A stretch of 64,000 nt of DNA. It comes from Arcuatula senhousia (lineage: Eukaryota > Mollusca > Bivalvia > Mytilida > Mytilidae). Position 1 is the stretch's first letter. Every line of letters starts with the position of its first letter. Below the pieces are notes generated by a model. It was not told where the DNA came from. It saw only the letters and a program-made list of their open reading frames with translations, and ran no database searches. The DNA lies in contig OZ020308.1 of assembly GCA_963971305.1 (NCBI GenBank), forward strand, positions 20,059,092-20,123,091, in the 5' to 3' direction. The position numbers and the translations under genes are program-made. Shown here in pieces: positions 34,460 through 45,956 of the stretch.

Positions 34460-35210
34460 TATGTATTAAGTACCAGTTTGTCGTCGATGTTGGCTATATA
34501 TGCCTAAAAAAATAATCAAAAATGGATTTAGAAATGCTTTAACCATTTATCTCTAAACTTGTACTAATAGGAAAAAAAGTTTACTTAAAACTCTTTAGCA
34601 AACAATTATCATGAAAAGGATAAAAGGCAATACATTCATAGAAGTTTGATACATTTATATAAATATACGTCTATACAATATGACAAATCATTTTACAATG
34701 CCTTTCCATTGAATCTCATTATTTTATCTACGTGGTGAAGAGTTGATAAAGAATTTCATGGAGGTCTGATCATCTTTCTAACACGACCCGGTTCGTTCTA
34801 CCAGCGATTGTCGATTTCATTCTGAAATATCCATGACAACACTGCCTTATTAATAAACAACGCCTTAGGCCACTTGGCCAGCTAGGCTGTATAGAATATA
34901 GCTTACGCTAAATGAGTGATACTTCCTCGTAGATGTGGTAAACATTGTGTACTATACTTTATGGTGTATGGAATGAGTTCGGCAAAGTGGCATTAAAATT
35001 CAGAGGATTCGATGTCATTTCGACGAAAAATACAACAACACAAAGAAGTTATTTTATATTTCAGTTTTTGTTTTTCTTTTATTGTCTAGAATTGAAAGGT
35101 GCTTCACAGACGGTTCTATGGAGTCAAGGCGATTTTTATCATTAAACATTTGTACAAATCATTTTGTGTTTTGTTAAACTGTTATTTGTCTGAAAAAGTT
35201 TTCATGAAGT
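34460..35210. other. No gene recognised
   Basis: Region downstream of the BPI-like gene. Nothing with coding support. Confidence 0.5.
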
Positions 35211-35214
35211 GAAG

Positions 35215-35575
35215 AGGTACCAAAGGGTCAATACAATTACAAAAGTCAAAAAAGGGTAAAGACAAAACCAGTTAACACAGACGAGAACAGCAGACCAGTT
35301 GTGTTGCGTGTGATCAATTCAGTGTGTCAAATCTGGTAACGTAGAACAGAATAAAAACCCTATAAAATCTACACTCATCTGAAATATAGAAATTTCATAA
35401 ATGTCTTTGAGCTCGTGGTGTCTTACAAACTAACTCGTTAGTAAAGACAACAACCGAAGAGCAACATAAGGTTGTGGAACAATATTATTATGTCAGCTTT
35501 ACGCTCAACCAAGGCATTCGATGTTAGTGCCACAAGATCTAGAATGACGAATCAGTTGTGATATGTTAAATCGCA
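35215..35575 (-). mobile_element. Diverged Penelope 3' end
   Basis: Tail (edge AGAGGTACCAAAGGGTC) and RT end, both heavily mutated and lacking the central conserved tail block. Confidence 0.55.
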
Positions 35576-35579
35576 AAAA

Positions 35580-36238
35580 AAAATACACTGACAAAGTAAT
35601 ATAAATGTCCTTCTGGTGCATACATAAATCGATTTGTATATTTGTTGGTTGAATAATGGATTTATTATTTTCTTAATGTCTGCAGCAATCATCGGGACAC
35701 AAATAAGTTGTTATATATTAAAAGGAAAACATTATATGCATTGAATACCGAATTAAAAAAAATAGAAAAAAAAAACTAGTTTTACTATAGGAGTGGAGCA
35801 AAATATATTTTACCAAACAACTTTAAGAGAACTAAAAAACAATAAAAAGCATTAGTAGTAACAATTTGGAAGAACATTTTAGAACATAGAAACTTAGTTT
35901 TTAAATAGGTAAAGGCTTATCAGTACTTCAATTTGTTTCGTTGTGAGTATACATATTCTCACTTCAGATCGTGCAGGAAAAAAAACACGAAAAATTGCCA
36001 TGTCGTAGACCCCTCCTGAATATTATCCATTTCACTTTACTTTCAAATTATCTTTTCTTCTTGTGTATCTTTCGTTTTTCAAATTTCTTTTTTTTTTTAA
36101 AAGGGATTCATGTTTTATCTACCGGAGATAGATTGTCTAAAGCCATGGCGACAGTTAGGCCTAAAAGGGTACTTTCGATTTCAAATACAAAGTTAACACA
36201 AGAGTCTAGCAAGAAAAACAAATTTACAGAAGATTAAA
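35580..36238. other. No gene recognised
   Basis: AT-rich, poly-A and poly-T stretches; possibly old insertions. Confidence 0.45.
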
Positions 36239-36239
36239 T

Positions 36240-37455
36240 AATAGAAATGCTCAACTTCCTAATCGACAACATATTGGTACAGTTTGGTGGACGTGTTTTT
36301 CAGAAGACAATAGGTATCCCAATGGGCACAAATTGTGCATCATTGCTTGCCGATTAGACTTGCTACAAGTCCCTCTCTATGTAATATGTTTAGTTAATCA
36401 TTTTTAGTTAAGATATAATATTCCACTGATAAGAAATATCTCTGATTGTTGCGGGAGAGCCAAAACATCTCACATTTCTCTTTGATACTAAATGGCCCTT
36501 CGTCCTCGTTCAATAAATGCCTAACAGGTCCATATATAATGTATTGACCTCGTTAAAAGTCCATAATTGATAAATATTGATGATGTCCTTTCACTAAACA
36601 ATCCTCGATTTGGTGACTACTTATTACTCTATTTTATTGACCGGGTTGGTCACGGGTCAATTATTTCGGGGTTCTTCGTTTAAATCTCGCCTAAAACACT
36701 GAGAAATTTAAGCTCCGCCTAACCTTGTGATTAAAATAGAGTTATAAAATCTCATATATCCGAAGGAACTTGAGATAAAGGACACTACAGATTCTAGGAG
36801 GTCCGCTTCATATTTGGATCTATTTCTCGAAATTGGCACACTAGGAAGGCTTTGTACAAAGCTCTATGACAAACGTGATGATTTCAACTTTCCAATAGTT
36901 AACTTTCCCTTTCTGTGTAGCAACATTCCGTCCGCTCAAGCATATGGAGTTTACGTATCACAATTGATTCGTTATTCCAGAGCATGTGGGGAGTAGAACA
37001 ACTTCCTTGATAGAGCTACACGACTGACAAGCAAATTGTTAACACAGGGGTATGTTGCTTCCAGGTTGTTGTCACCATTTAAGAAATTTTACGGAAGACA
37101 TCATGTGCTTGTATACAAATACGGGATTTCTATCTGTCAGATGAGCACAGATGTTGGTTGACATAGAGTTTTGTAATGACATCCTTTCCGGATTTGACCA
37201 ACACTAAATCGATCTTTGGCAACGTGACGGGTGTGCTATAGCAAGCAGGAACTGCTTACTCTTCCGGAGCACCTGAGTTCACTCTCGTTTCGACTTAAGT
37301 ACACGTTGCTGAATGCGGTTTTGTTGTTATGTGTATGTGTGATTTATGTTGTTATGTGGTTTGTTTTGTTATGATTATTTTTTGTCTACCGGTTTTGTCT
37401 TTGTCTTTACGGTTTATGATACTGATTACTCCTTTGGTACACAATTGCTTCTTTC
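36240..37455 (+). mobile_element. Penelope copy with disrupted palm and nested MITE
   Basis: 36244-36355 encodes LNFLIDNILVQFGG and QKTIGIPMGTNCASLLAD then a stop. About 210 bp of unrelated or scrambled sequence follows. INIDDVLSLNNPRFGDY at 36570-36622 is cut by the MITE at 36624-36745. RT resumes at 36747 (LIYPKELEIKDTTDSRR, then LFLEIGTLGRLCTKLYDKRD) and the complete tail ends near 37455. Confidence 0.72.
36624..36745. mobile_element. MITE, ACTCTATTTTA ends, copy 2 (inside Penelope RT)
   Basis: Perfect 11-bp inverted ends ACTCTATTTTA (36626-36636) and TAAAATAGAGT (36732-36742). It interrupts the RT between FGDY and LIYPKE, which are adjacent in the copy at 32697. This defines the insert and shows that it moved after the Penelope copy landed. 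Confidence 0.72.
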
Positions 37456-37905
37456 ACAGCATTACAGTTGATTCGTCACTCCAGGGCTTGCGAGAATTAC
37501 ATCGATTTACTTGGCAAAGCGTCACGTTTGACACATATTTTGCTGACAAAAGGTTATGCAGCTCCACGGTTGCTGTCTTCACTCAAGGCATTTTACGGAG
37601 GAAACCGTGCACTCATAGACAAATATGGGATTTCAATCTCCCAAATGAGTACAGATTTGGTTTGTCGTAGAAGTTTGCTTTGTCTTCTCCAACCGGATTT
37701 GACACACTGAATTGGAAGCGATGGGTTTGCTAAAGCAAGCAGGAACTGCTTACTCTTCCGGAGCACCTGAATTCACTCATTTTACGATTTGAGTTTGCGA
37801 TGTTGATTTGCGTTCGGTTGATTTTGTATTTTGTGTTTCTTCGTGCTGATCTTGTTCCTGTTTACCGGTTTCGTCCTATTCCCCATTGGCGCCTCTTTGT
37901 CTATC
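37456..37905 (+). mobile_element. Second Penelope copy in tandem
   Basis: Begins with the RT end (LQLIRHSRACENYIDLLGKA, then YGISISQMSTDLV) immediately after the previous copy's terminal TTGCTTCTTTCA, and has its own tail ending near GGCGCCTCTTTGTC. It is more diverged in the tail and belongs with the 21.5 and 27.3-kb fragments. Confidence 0.7.
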
Positions 37906-38034
37906 ACCATTTAGATTTGTGCAGTACATGTATTTATTTGGAAAATACTTAAAATGTTTATAGCAAATCTAATGTAGAATAGACAGGGAAAATTCACATA
38001 GATATATTTTCTTACGAAGCCCAAAACGCTCATA

Positions 38035-38157
38035 CGAGTTTCGTGATTCGGAATTCGAGATTCGAGATTTGATATTCAAGATTCGAAATTCAAGATTTGA
38101 AATTCAACATTCGAACTTCGATATTCGAGAATCGAAATTCGAAATTTAATATACTGT
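38035..38157 (+). repeat. Degenerate ATTCGA minisatellite
   Basis: About 15 near-copies of a 7-bp motif such as GATTCGA or AATTCGA, in register over 120 bp. Confidence 0.75.
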
Positions 38158-38159
38158 TA

Positions 38160-38940
38160 ATCACACAGATTGCTTATAACATTATCAACTATCAATCAGA
38201 AAAAGTTTTAAGTTAACAAAGTCACTTAAGCAAAGAAATGGTACAAGGGTCACACAGCATGGTACATTTTAACAGTTGGCTAGACCATACCTTGAACTGT
38301 CTGTTAACCAAATATCAGATGCCTAGCTATTATATTTGTCAAGCAATTCATTTTTCACAAAAGTCTTACAAAAAGGTTTACGCCGTTGTCGCTACCGGAA
38401 TGTGATACTAGTCGCAGGCGAGACAAATTTAAACAAACAGCGCGAGGCAAAATTTAAACAAATAGTAACTTAATGCATTGCAAAACGGTTTAAGCATGTT
38501 CAGTGTGCTTAACATTCATTTTCATTTAATTTAAATTTTAATTCATTTATTGTATTTGTTCAATTCATATTCCTCATCACTAGGTCATGAACTTATTAAC
38601 AACCTTTCGCGCAAAAAGTAGCCACGGGTTTCGTGTTGCGTTCTAGTATTTAACCCTATATAAACAATTGGAAACTTGCTAAAGCATTGTGAAACTTGGT
38701 AAAACAATATTAAAACTTTGTAAAGCAGTATTAGTCCAGAGCAAATATACAATAAACATCTAGTGTTCTAAATATTTATGCTCACCAAAATACTTTATAC
38801 CATATGTAAATACAACGAATTGTATTCAGCTATCTGTTTTAATTCAGAAATTAGTCTACATTAAGTTAGCGAGTGACACCCTTGCAACGGTAGGTCGCTA
38901 TGTTGTAACATCATAACGACGTCATAACCCCGAGACTCAA
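38160..38940. other. No gene recognised
   Basis: Between the ATTCGA minisatellite and the tRNA SINE. No feature seen. Confidence 0.5.
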
Positions 38941-38942
38941 GA

Positions 38943-39290
38943 TGGGAGCCGGTGGTGTAGTGGTTAACGCGTCGGGCTACTAAGACCAAGGATTGTTGTT
39001 CGATCCTCATCCGGGGTGAAAATTTCATGAACCAATTTTCCGACTCTCTCTTGACACCATTTGCGAGGATGGTCTCAAGGAACGATGCTTGTCCTTCGGA
39101 AGAGACTAAAAAAAGGTTGTCCCGTGTATGTGGAGAGCAATACCCAATGCACGTTAAAGACCCCTTTTATAGAGTTCGATAAGAGTAGGCTCAATGGGGG
39201 CCGCTGCAAAGGCCACACTCGCAAACTGCTAGCTGGAAAGGGATTTACATAAGCATTAAGCTTGTTTCCCAATCCAGGATAAATAAATAT
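38943..39290 (+). mobile_element. tRNA-derived SINE
   Basis: Head resembles a tRNA: GGTGTAGTGGTTAACGCG covers the pol III A box and TTGTTCGATCCTC the B box. The body contains GGAACGATGCTTGTCCTTCG and CACGTTAAAGACCCC, then a GGAAAGGGATTT tail and ATAAATAAAT. The D/TPsiC-like spacing supports tRNA origin. It resembles mollusc V-SINE/RUDI-type elements, but that assignment is only a suggestion. Confidence 0.72.
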
Positions 39291-39296
39291 GTTTAA

Positions 39297-39370
39297 ACTA
39301 ACCCCAAGACCCTTAATCGCCTCTTACGACAAGCAAGGTTCTGCTGCGGGAGTATTCGCCATACGGGACA
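39297..39370 (-). repeat. SINE-like repeat head fragment
   Basis: Minus-strand head of the GGCGAATAGGCCCGCAGCAG family (here CGCCTCTTACGACAAGCAAG, GTTCTGCTGCGGGAGTATTC), attached to the end of the tRNA SINE. Confidence 0.55.
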
Positions 39371-39506
39371 ATCATAAAACTAGTATGTCGCCTGTGTCTT
39401 AAAATATTTGGTGAACAGGAAGTAGATGAGTTACAGGCATAAAATCGCTTTACACTATAAAGTACTATTGGATGAAGCTACATTATACAAATATAACCTT
39501 TTAGTA

Positions 39507-39603
39507 GGTCGATACGAGAAAATATCGACCTGAGGCATATCGACCCGACAACGCAGTTGGAGGTCGATATGCATATCTCAGGTCGATATTTTTCGTATCG
39601 ACC
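39507..39603. repeat. Foldback built from GGTCGATA repeats
   Basis: GGTCGATACGAGAAAATATC at the left is answered by the inverted GATATTTTTCGTATCGACC at the right. Inner GGCATATCGACC/GGTCGATATGC continue the stem. About 40-bp arms around a short centre. Confidence 0.75.
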
Positions 39604-39604
39604 G

Positions 39605-40425
39605 TGGTTGAAGGCTATATTTGTTATATTATTAATTCAACATTCTTGGCAATTAAAATGTTGTGCTTTACATGTAATTGTGATCTGCAAGTAGTGATTG
39701 CAATCAATTTGTATATTGTTAAGATTTCTCATACTGAAAACCTAGCATTTCAAAAAAAGATTAATAGTTTTGTTTGGGTAGTAAGATGGAAGAACTAGCC
39801 TTTAAATTTCTATTCCATCCACTAGTGAACTTTCAATGACTTTGGTAGCATTTTAAGGAAAGACAGCTGACATATTCTTTATTTTGTTGATGAGACTGAA
39901 TTCTCATTCAAAGAGTTGTTCAATTTCAATCTACAATTTCCAATCAACAAATGAACAAATCGTTGCTTGGGAATTCAGTTGTCTCTGTTGAAATTCTCAT
40001 TTGAGAGTCGTTATTTGCACATGTTTACTTAAAATTTCTGCTTTGCCTTTGGGGTGTCTTCTAGGCCGGGGAATGAAACAAACCCAGATTCGATTGAAAC
40101 ACGTGACCGTGCAATATTAATTTTTTGCACGCGACACAAGTCAATATAAAAAAAATATCACCAGGTCACCTGGTATGATTAAACTAATGAAATCAAGTAA
40201 AAAATATAAATTAATAATATTTGTACATACTAAATATCAAGAGATTGCGACATGTAGTAAATATTTTGTGACGCCTCTGGACGCAAGACGACGAATAGTG
40301 TCAAAGTGACTCCTGTATGTCGCTTAACAACACGTTACAGGCGACATAATAAAGCAGTAAGAAAAGAGAGTTGAATAATTTTTTATATAATATCTAAATA
40401 ATGACATGGAACCTTTTATCTTCTG
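39605..40425. other. No gene recognised
   Basis: AT-rich flank of the 5.2-kb unit. A palindromic GAATTCTCATTC/TTGAGAATT-type stretch near 39890-40010 is imperfect. Confidence 0.45.
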
Positions 40426-41603
40426 TATATGGGTCAGGCCAAAAAGGTGCGCAAATTTGACTAAATGTCACAAGGTGCACTTCTGTACCATGCTCCACTG
40501 GCCAGGTAGATGAAAGCCACTGGAACATTTGATAATGTAATTATGATATATAGAAATACTTATCTTGAAAACTTTTGTTGTTAATTTCAAGCAGCATTTT
40601 TGTTATTAAAGATTGTCAAACGAAAATCGGTACGTTATCGCGTTTACAAGTGTGACTTTTTACTCCCTGCACTTTGGAGGTGTGGTACAGGGACATTATT
40701 AAGCCTTTCAAACCCAGCCATGGTTTTGTGAACAGATAAAAGTTCAAAATCAACGAATAAGTCGTGATTTCATCAGGAGAATTATCCAGCAAGCGACTGC
40801 AGAGCATTTTAAACGATGGTAAGTATGTTACATTGACCAAGCTAAAAATAACGTACAGGTTTTCCCCGGTTTGCATAATATCTGATCACATCGGCACTCA
40901 ATTGAAACGGGCATGCGCGAAGATAGCCTTTCAGTCTAAAAATAGATTTGCAAAACTACCGAACTTGATTTAATTTTTCAATATTAGCGCAAAATCTGTC
41001 GGTCAAAATATAAAAATAACGTACAATTTTTTTTTACACAATTATTTGACAAGAAAAGATATTTTAATGACATAATTTGTGCGCCAAGGAAAAATTATAC
41101 CTAACTAAAAATGATACACTTCCGGCGTGTAACGAAAAGGATCAACACACGAATGGCCACGACCATTCTGAAGGGGTAGGTCAAACTGGTAACGTTCAGT
41201 AAGTCCAAAATATTATAACGTACAACTGCATTTGCCGTTCAAACATTGATTCATCAACCCATTTAACGATAGTTCACCAGCAAACACTGAACATTGCCAC
41301 TTTTTTTCACTTCCGAAACCCAGTTACAACCACATGGCCCTGCAGTGCCCATCACTTTACCCGACCGTTTTTTGACTGAATATGGTTGCAACGTCAATGT
41401 AACGCAAAAATAATACACCCTCACATCAAACTCAAATCTGACAATAAACCATTCCTTTAATCTTTTTTCTTACAATAAATGTTTGATCTTTAGAAATATA
41501 AATCACTCTATTGTCAGTGATAAATGGCAGAGGAATTACACTTCATATTTTCAGGGTGTTTGTTGACAGTGGAAGACATTGTCAAATAACCCAATTATCA
41601 TGT

Positions 41604-41727
41604 GGTGTTATCTTGACTTTCAGGTTAAGACGTCAATATAACTCAAAACTGAACATCAGGTTACTGGTGTTATGTTGACTCTCAGGTTAAGACGTCAATA
41701 TAACACAAAACTGAACATCAGGTTACT
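41604..41727 (+). repeat. Tandem duplication, 62-bp period
   Basis: Two units, each with GGTTAAGACGTCAATATAAC and AACTGAACATCAGGTTACT, differing at a few bases. Confidence 0.8.
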
Positions 41728-42201
41728 AATCGTTCAACCTTATTTTTAGTAATTTAAAGCCAATATTTTTTAATGATAACTGGGATAAAAGCACGAGGAA
41801 ATATTGATGAACTACATTTGTAAAAATAAAAAAATTGGTTTGTGTGTTGCAAAAATTAGATGCATGCTAAACATGAGAAATAAAAAGCATCATAATGCAC
41901 AAAACTAACCCATAAACACACATACACACACATTTAAGACAAAAATGCATTATTCACAAAATTTTAGTTGGTTGAAACTATCATGAGTTTGTTGAAAACA
42001 TTTTCTTGAAGTCCAACTAATTAAGTCAATGTAACTAAAATTTTAGTCAATGTAACCCTCTTAATTAAATTGGGTTAGTTGACTCATGCTTAGTTGATTG
42101 GACTCAGATACTGTTTATACCCCCTACAAACTGTAATGTAAGGAATTATTTCCATACATGTAATTATGTTTACAATTTTTCAAAGTTGTTATTCTTTTTA
42201 G

Positions 42202-42981
42202 GTGGTGGATTGGCCATGGGTATGTTATTACCAGAGATATAAGTCAGTCTGGAAGCAGGGGGAGATAAGACACCAGATCATCCTTTCTGATGTTGTAACA
42301 AGGTTACAGGCCCCAAATCCCACCATGGTTGGTCGTGCAGTGTGTTATTTGTTTTCAGGTAATACAACATGAACATGTTTCCATTATGAGAAATCTTTAC
42401 TATTTTTTCATTATGAATTCACGGTTTTCAGTTTTTGTCTTCCAAATGCTTTGGCTTGATCTGAACTGATGAGACATAATATGTCGAAATTGCCATATAT
42501 ACTGGGAGATTCTAAATTCACGGTAACTTCGGCATTTATATTTATACCACTATGTCATAAAATGTAACCAGATACCGTGTATTAATCATGTTTTATCATT
42601 TGATAAGGTTAAATTCCTGAAAGACCCCCTCTTTAATTATCATAAACTTTCATTTAGCACCCTCTACAGTCCCGTGGTATAAATCAGTTATTCCCCATCG
42701 GGCATACGCCCTCAGGGGAATAACTAACACTTACCTCTTGAAATATTTTAAAGCTCATGTTAATGTCATCATCCTCATATAACCTATATATAGTGTTGGT
42801 AGGACATTAAAACAACAATCACTCACTCAATCAAATGGTTTTAATGACGAGCGGTTCGTCTGTAGCTGATAAACACACTCTCTAGTTGTACAAATGGACC
42901 GAAAAGTAAATGTAAAAGATGCTTATAAAATATAAAGTAATATATTATGTTTTTTTTTATTTTTCAGAAGATGGATTTTGA
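42202..42981 (+). CDS. Two terminal exons of an unidentified gene or element ORF
   Basis: Exon 42202-42358 has a pyrimidine-rich acceptor (TTCTTTTTAG) and a CAG/GTAATA donor. It is open over 52 codons: VVDWPWVCYYQRYKSVWKQ, then an ILSDVVTRLQAPNPTMVGRA segment ending in VCYLFS. Its phase 1 end joins an acceptor at 42967/42968 (TTTTTCAG), giving EDGF and a TGA at 42979-42981, with AATAAA at 43018. I do not recognise the domain. It lies inside the 5.2-kb inverted-repeat unit at 40426-45635 and may belong to that element. Upstream exons were not found; a good donor at 40819 has no convincing coding sequence before it. Confidence 0.4.
42427..42532 (+). ncRNA. Third hammerhead-like motif
   Basis: Core CTGATGA (42466-42472) is followed by a perfect 5-bp hairpin (GACAT at 42473-42477, ATGTC at 42481-42485) and GAAA (42486-42489). 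CTGAA immediately before the core pairs with TTCAG at 42427-42431, giving a type III arrangement with a weak wobble-rich stem III, or with TTCGG at 42528-42532, giving a type I arrangement that lacks the U before the cleavage base. The core is convincing; which topology applies, and activity, are unclear. Confidence 0.6.
42757..42836 (+). repeat. SINE-like 3' tail
   Basis: CATATAACCTATATATAGTG, then GTTGGTAGGACATTAAAACA and an ACTCACTCAATC end. Same kind of tail as at 62340-62430. Confidence 0.55.
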
Positions 42982-43017
42982 TTGATTTGGAGTCATTCCA
43001 GAAGATGGATTTAACAC

Positions 43018-43023
43018 AATAAA
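43018..43023 (+). terminator. Polyadenylation signal AATAAA
   Basis: AATAAA 37 nt after the TGA that closes the two-exon reading frame at 42202-42981. Confidence 0.4.
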
Positions 43024-43198
43024 ATATGTTGTTAATAGTTTTGCTCATTGATTGAAAACCAATCCATTTCAGCTACTTTACATAAGACACATGTTTTGAC
43101 TCTTAAAGTCTCATCAGTTGCGTTCGCCAAAAATAATGAAGGGCCAAAATACATAAAACCAAACAATGTAGAACTAAATAAACCAAAGATAATCTGGC

Positions 43199-43400
43199 GG
43201 GCTATAGCGACGGGTGTGCTGCCGCAAGCAGGAACTGCTTAATCTTCCGGAGCACCTGAGTTCACTTTCACTCACGATTTCTACGTGACCGACTTTTGGA
43301 CCAGGGCTATAAGAAAATATGCCTCATACGTTCTCTTCGATATCAGCCACTGGTGGGAAAATTCAAAATTGAGTTGAAAGATATGGTAAGTGCTTGTTAT
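43199..43400 (+). mobile_element. Family B tail fragment joined to family A RT end
   Basis: 43199-43275 holds the conserved B tail block (GCAAGCAGGAACTGCTTAAT). 43278-43400 reads FRDRLLDQGYKKI-like family A sequence, then FKIELKDMV. Both are short relics. Confidence 0.6.
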
Positions 43401-43402
43401 CC

Positions 43403-43985
43403 CCGAGCCCAACGGAGTTGGGGAGGGGATATAGCGTTTGGTTCCTTCGTACGTACGTACGTAATTAATGGTTTTTGTTTTGTCAATAACTTAGAAACTA
43501 AACATCATAGAGGGATGATCTTTGGTCAGTAGATACATCTTTGATGGGAGTAAGCATCAGTACCAAAATTTTATGACCTTGACCTATATTTTCCGCATGA
43601 ATGACTCGGGTTAAAGTTTTGGTTAAGGTCCATATCTCAGCAACTGCAAGTGATAGAGAGATGATATTGGGTCAGTGGGTACATCGTGGAAAGTAACCAG
43701 CATCAGTACCAAAATAATGTGTCCTTGACCTATATTTTCTGCATGAATGACTTGGGTTAAAGTTTTGGTTAAGGTCCATATCTCAGCAACTGCAAGTGAT
43801 GGAGAGATGATATTGGGTTAGTGGGTGCAGCGTGGATAGTACCCAGCATCCATACAAAATTAAATCACCTTGACCTATATGTTTAGCATGGATTATTTGC
43901 AGAAATCTACTAAATATACATAAAAATACTTCAAATCAATGACGGGCGAGGGGATTAGCTGTCGTTTGCGACTGCTCCAATTCTT
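43403..43985 (+). mobile_element. Module element with 146-bp tandem units
   Basis: Head hairpin ATCCCCGAGCCCAACGGAG against GGGGAGGGGAT, a CGTACGTACGTACGTA run, then units with TTAAGGTCCATATCTCAGCA at 43623 and 43769 plus a diverged first unit, ending GGCGAGGGGATTAGCTGTCG. Architecture as in the TATACCCC elements. Confidence 0.6.
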
Positions 43986-45956
43986 TATTTTAATTAGTTT
44001 TTGGCGGATATGTTGTACTGACCATGCCAAATTAAGGTAAGGGTTAACTACACCTCGAAATAGAAAAACACCTTATTTTTGAACAATTTAAACAATTTGT
44101 GAACAGATAATTTACATATACGACAAGTCATGAAAAACAATGATGTTCCAGTCACACCGAAGTTTGACAACTGGGCTGGTGAATTAACTATACAAGATGT
44201 GGGCAAGTGTCTTTTCGGCATATATTCAATATCTTTTTATTCTTTATGTTTAATGCATGGAGGACAAAGGGAACCAAAGTTGTATCCATTATTCGCTACT
44301 CAAAATCCAAGGACATTTACAATATCCTGAAAACAGACAAAATTTTAAATAACCACAAACTGCTTTTTTACATACATAATAATTCTAATCTTATGATCGT
44401 TCATTAGTATACTGCTTTCTGATAGGTTTAGAACGTCATCCCAAGATCGTTCATACTTCGATGAACACCTCTAGTGGTATGAACCGATCTGGCAAATATG
44501 GCTGCCGTGTAACATGGAGATGTTAGATATAAAACTGTTGTAAAGATGAACATCAATGAACGACCATAATTATGTGTTTAATCCTATAGTAATTTTAATG
44601 TCTTAGGGTTTAATAATTTTTGGATGAACAAACATGAACATGTACACTTGTTAAACATGATTGATAAAATTCATCATCAAATAAACAGATTAGGGCAAAT
44701 GTATTGTGTTCAAATGTTACAAATGATTTTATCATTTTTTTCAGTAAGTTATTTGACATTTTGTCAAAATAACATACTTGCAGAGATCATATTGACCATA
44801 TCACATGTAAAAATACTTTATTGCCCATTTAGAAAAACAAAACTTTTGGTAGAAGTAAGCTTTTGAAAAGAATATAAGAGAGATATAAAGGAGGAAACAA
44901 GAAATTCTGAAGCTTTATATGTCAATATAACGTACAGGAAAATGAAGTATTCTGGTAGATCAATGACATGTGTATCATTAAGATGACTTTTTGTTTTCAA
45001 CAGATGTTCCAATAGCTTCATTATTGTGAATGGGTCATTGTATACCATATTTTTTTCTTTTTGCAATGATCTGAAATGACAAACTAATAAAATGAGTCAT
45101 GTGGTCAAACTAACGTACTTTAAATTTGAGAATAATTTTAGTAATATCAATGAAATGTAAAGTAAACTTTTCTTAAAATTTACTTGGTAAAACTAAGATA
45201 AGGTTCATAACATAGAATAATGGTTCAGAGTTATCACACTCAGTATATTTAGAAAACAAATTTTTTTTGACATTTATAACACTAAATTTTGTTTTGATCC
45301 ACAATATTATATATTTTTAAGGATAAATTTAAAACTTGCTGTATGTCAGATACTTGTTTCAAATATTATGTTCAGCAATTCTGGTAAATTTTTATTCATT
45401 CTTTTAAAGATTACAGAAGAAAAAAAAATCCCTTTGGTCAACATAACATACAAGATTAGGATACGTTTTTTTAGTTTTTAGAAATAGCAAATAATAATAT
45501 GCTTCAATCTCTGCAGTATCTCATAGAACTCATCATTACATATGAACAAAAATAAAATTATGTTCATATCTTGATATTTATTTCTTACAAAAAATATCCT
45601 CTTTCCTTGAGCACCTTTTTGGCCTGACCCATATATATGAAAGAAACTAACGCAGTGCTTGGTTTTGAATAGCTTAATTATTACTTAATTACTATTTCAT
45701 ATATACATAAACATCAAGAATCAATTGTGTTACGAAACCCATTATTAGCATTAAAAGTGAAGAAAATTGCGAAGAAAATCTAAAAAAATCAATATATAAA
45801 TTATTTTTTTCGTTTCCGTTTTTCCCTTCCGTTTTACGTTCCGCCTTTTAGCAACACCCGCGGTTGCCGGTTGCTACTAGAAAATTAAGTGACTGTGATC
45901 CACCAAAGTGTTTGATTTTGGGCGCCTTAGTCGAAATAATAAAATTTAAAGATTCA

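Larger units (their letters stand above)
40426..45635. mobile_element. 5.2-kb unit with perfect 25-bp terminal inverted repeats
   Basis: The first 25 bases (starting TATATGGGTCAGGCCAAAAA, 40426-40450) are exactly complementary to 45611-45635. The octamer TAACGTAC occurs at 40849, 41017, 41216, 44928, 45111 and inverted at 40630, clustered towards both ends. Many related GTCAAT(A/G)TAAC copies lie between. Encloses the unknown exons at 42202-42981, a hammerhead-like motif and a 146-bp tandem array. No recognised transposase; most likely a decayed DNA transposon. Confidence 0.55.

Noticed and set aside
38943..39015. Functional tRNA gene
   Set aside because: A and B boxes are present, but the acceptor and anticodon stems do not close and the head continues into a SINE body.
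40764..40973. Upstream exon for the 42202 gene, ending at the GTAAGT at 40819
   Set aside because: The donor is good, but the only open frame lacks an ATG and an in-frame stop at 40758 precedes it without a convincing acceptor.
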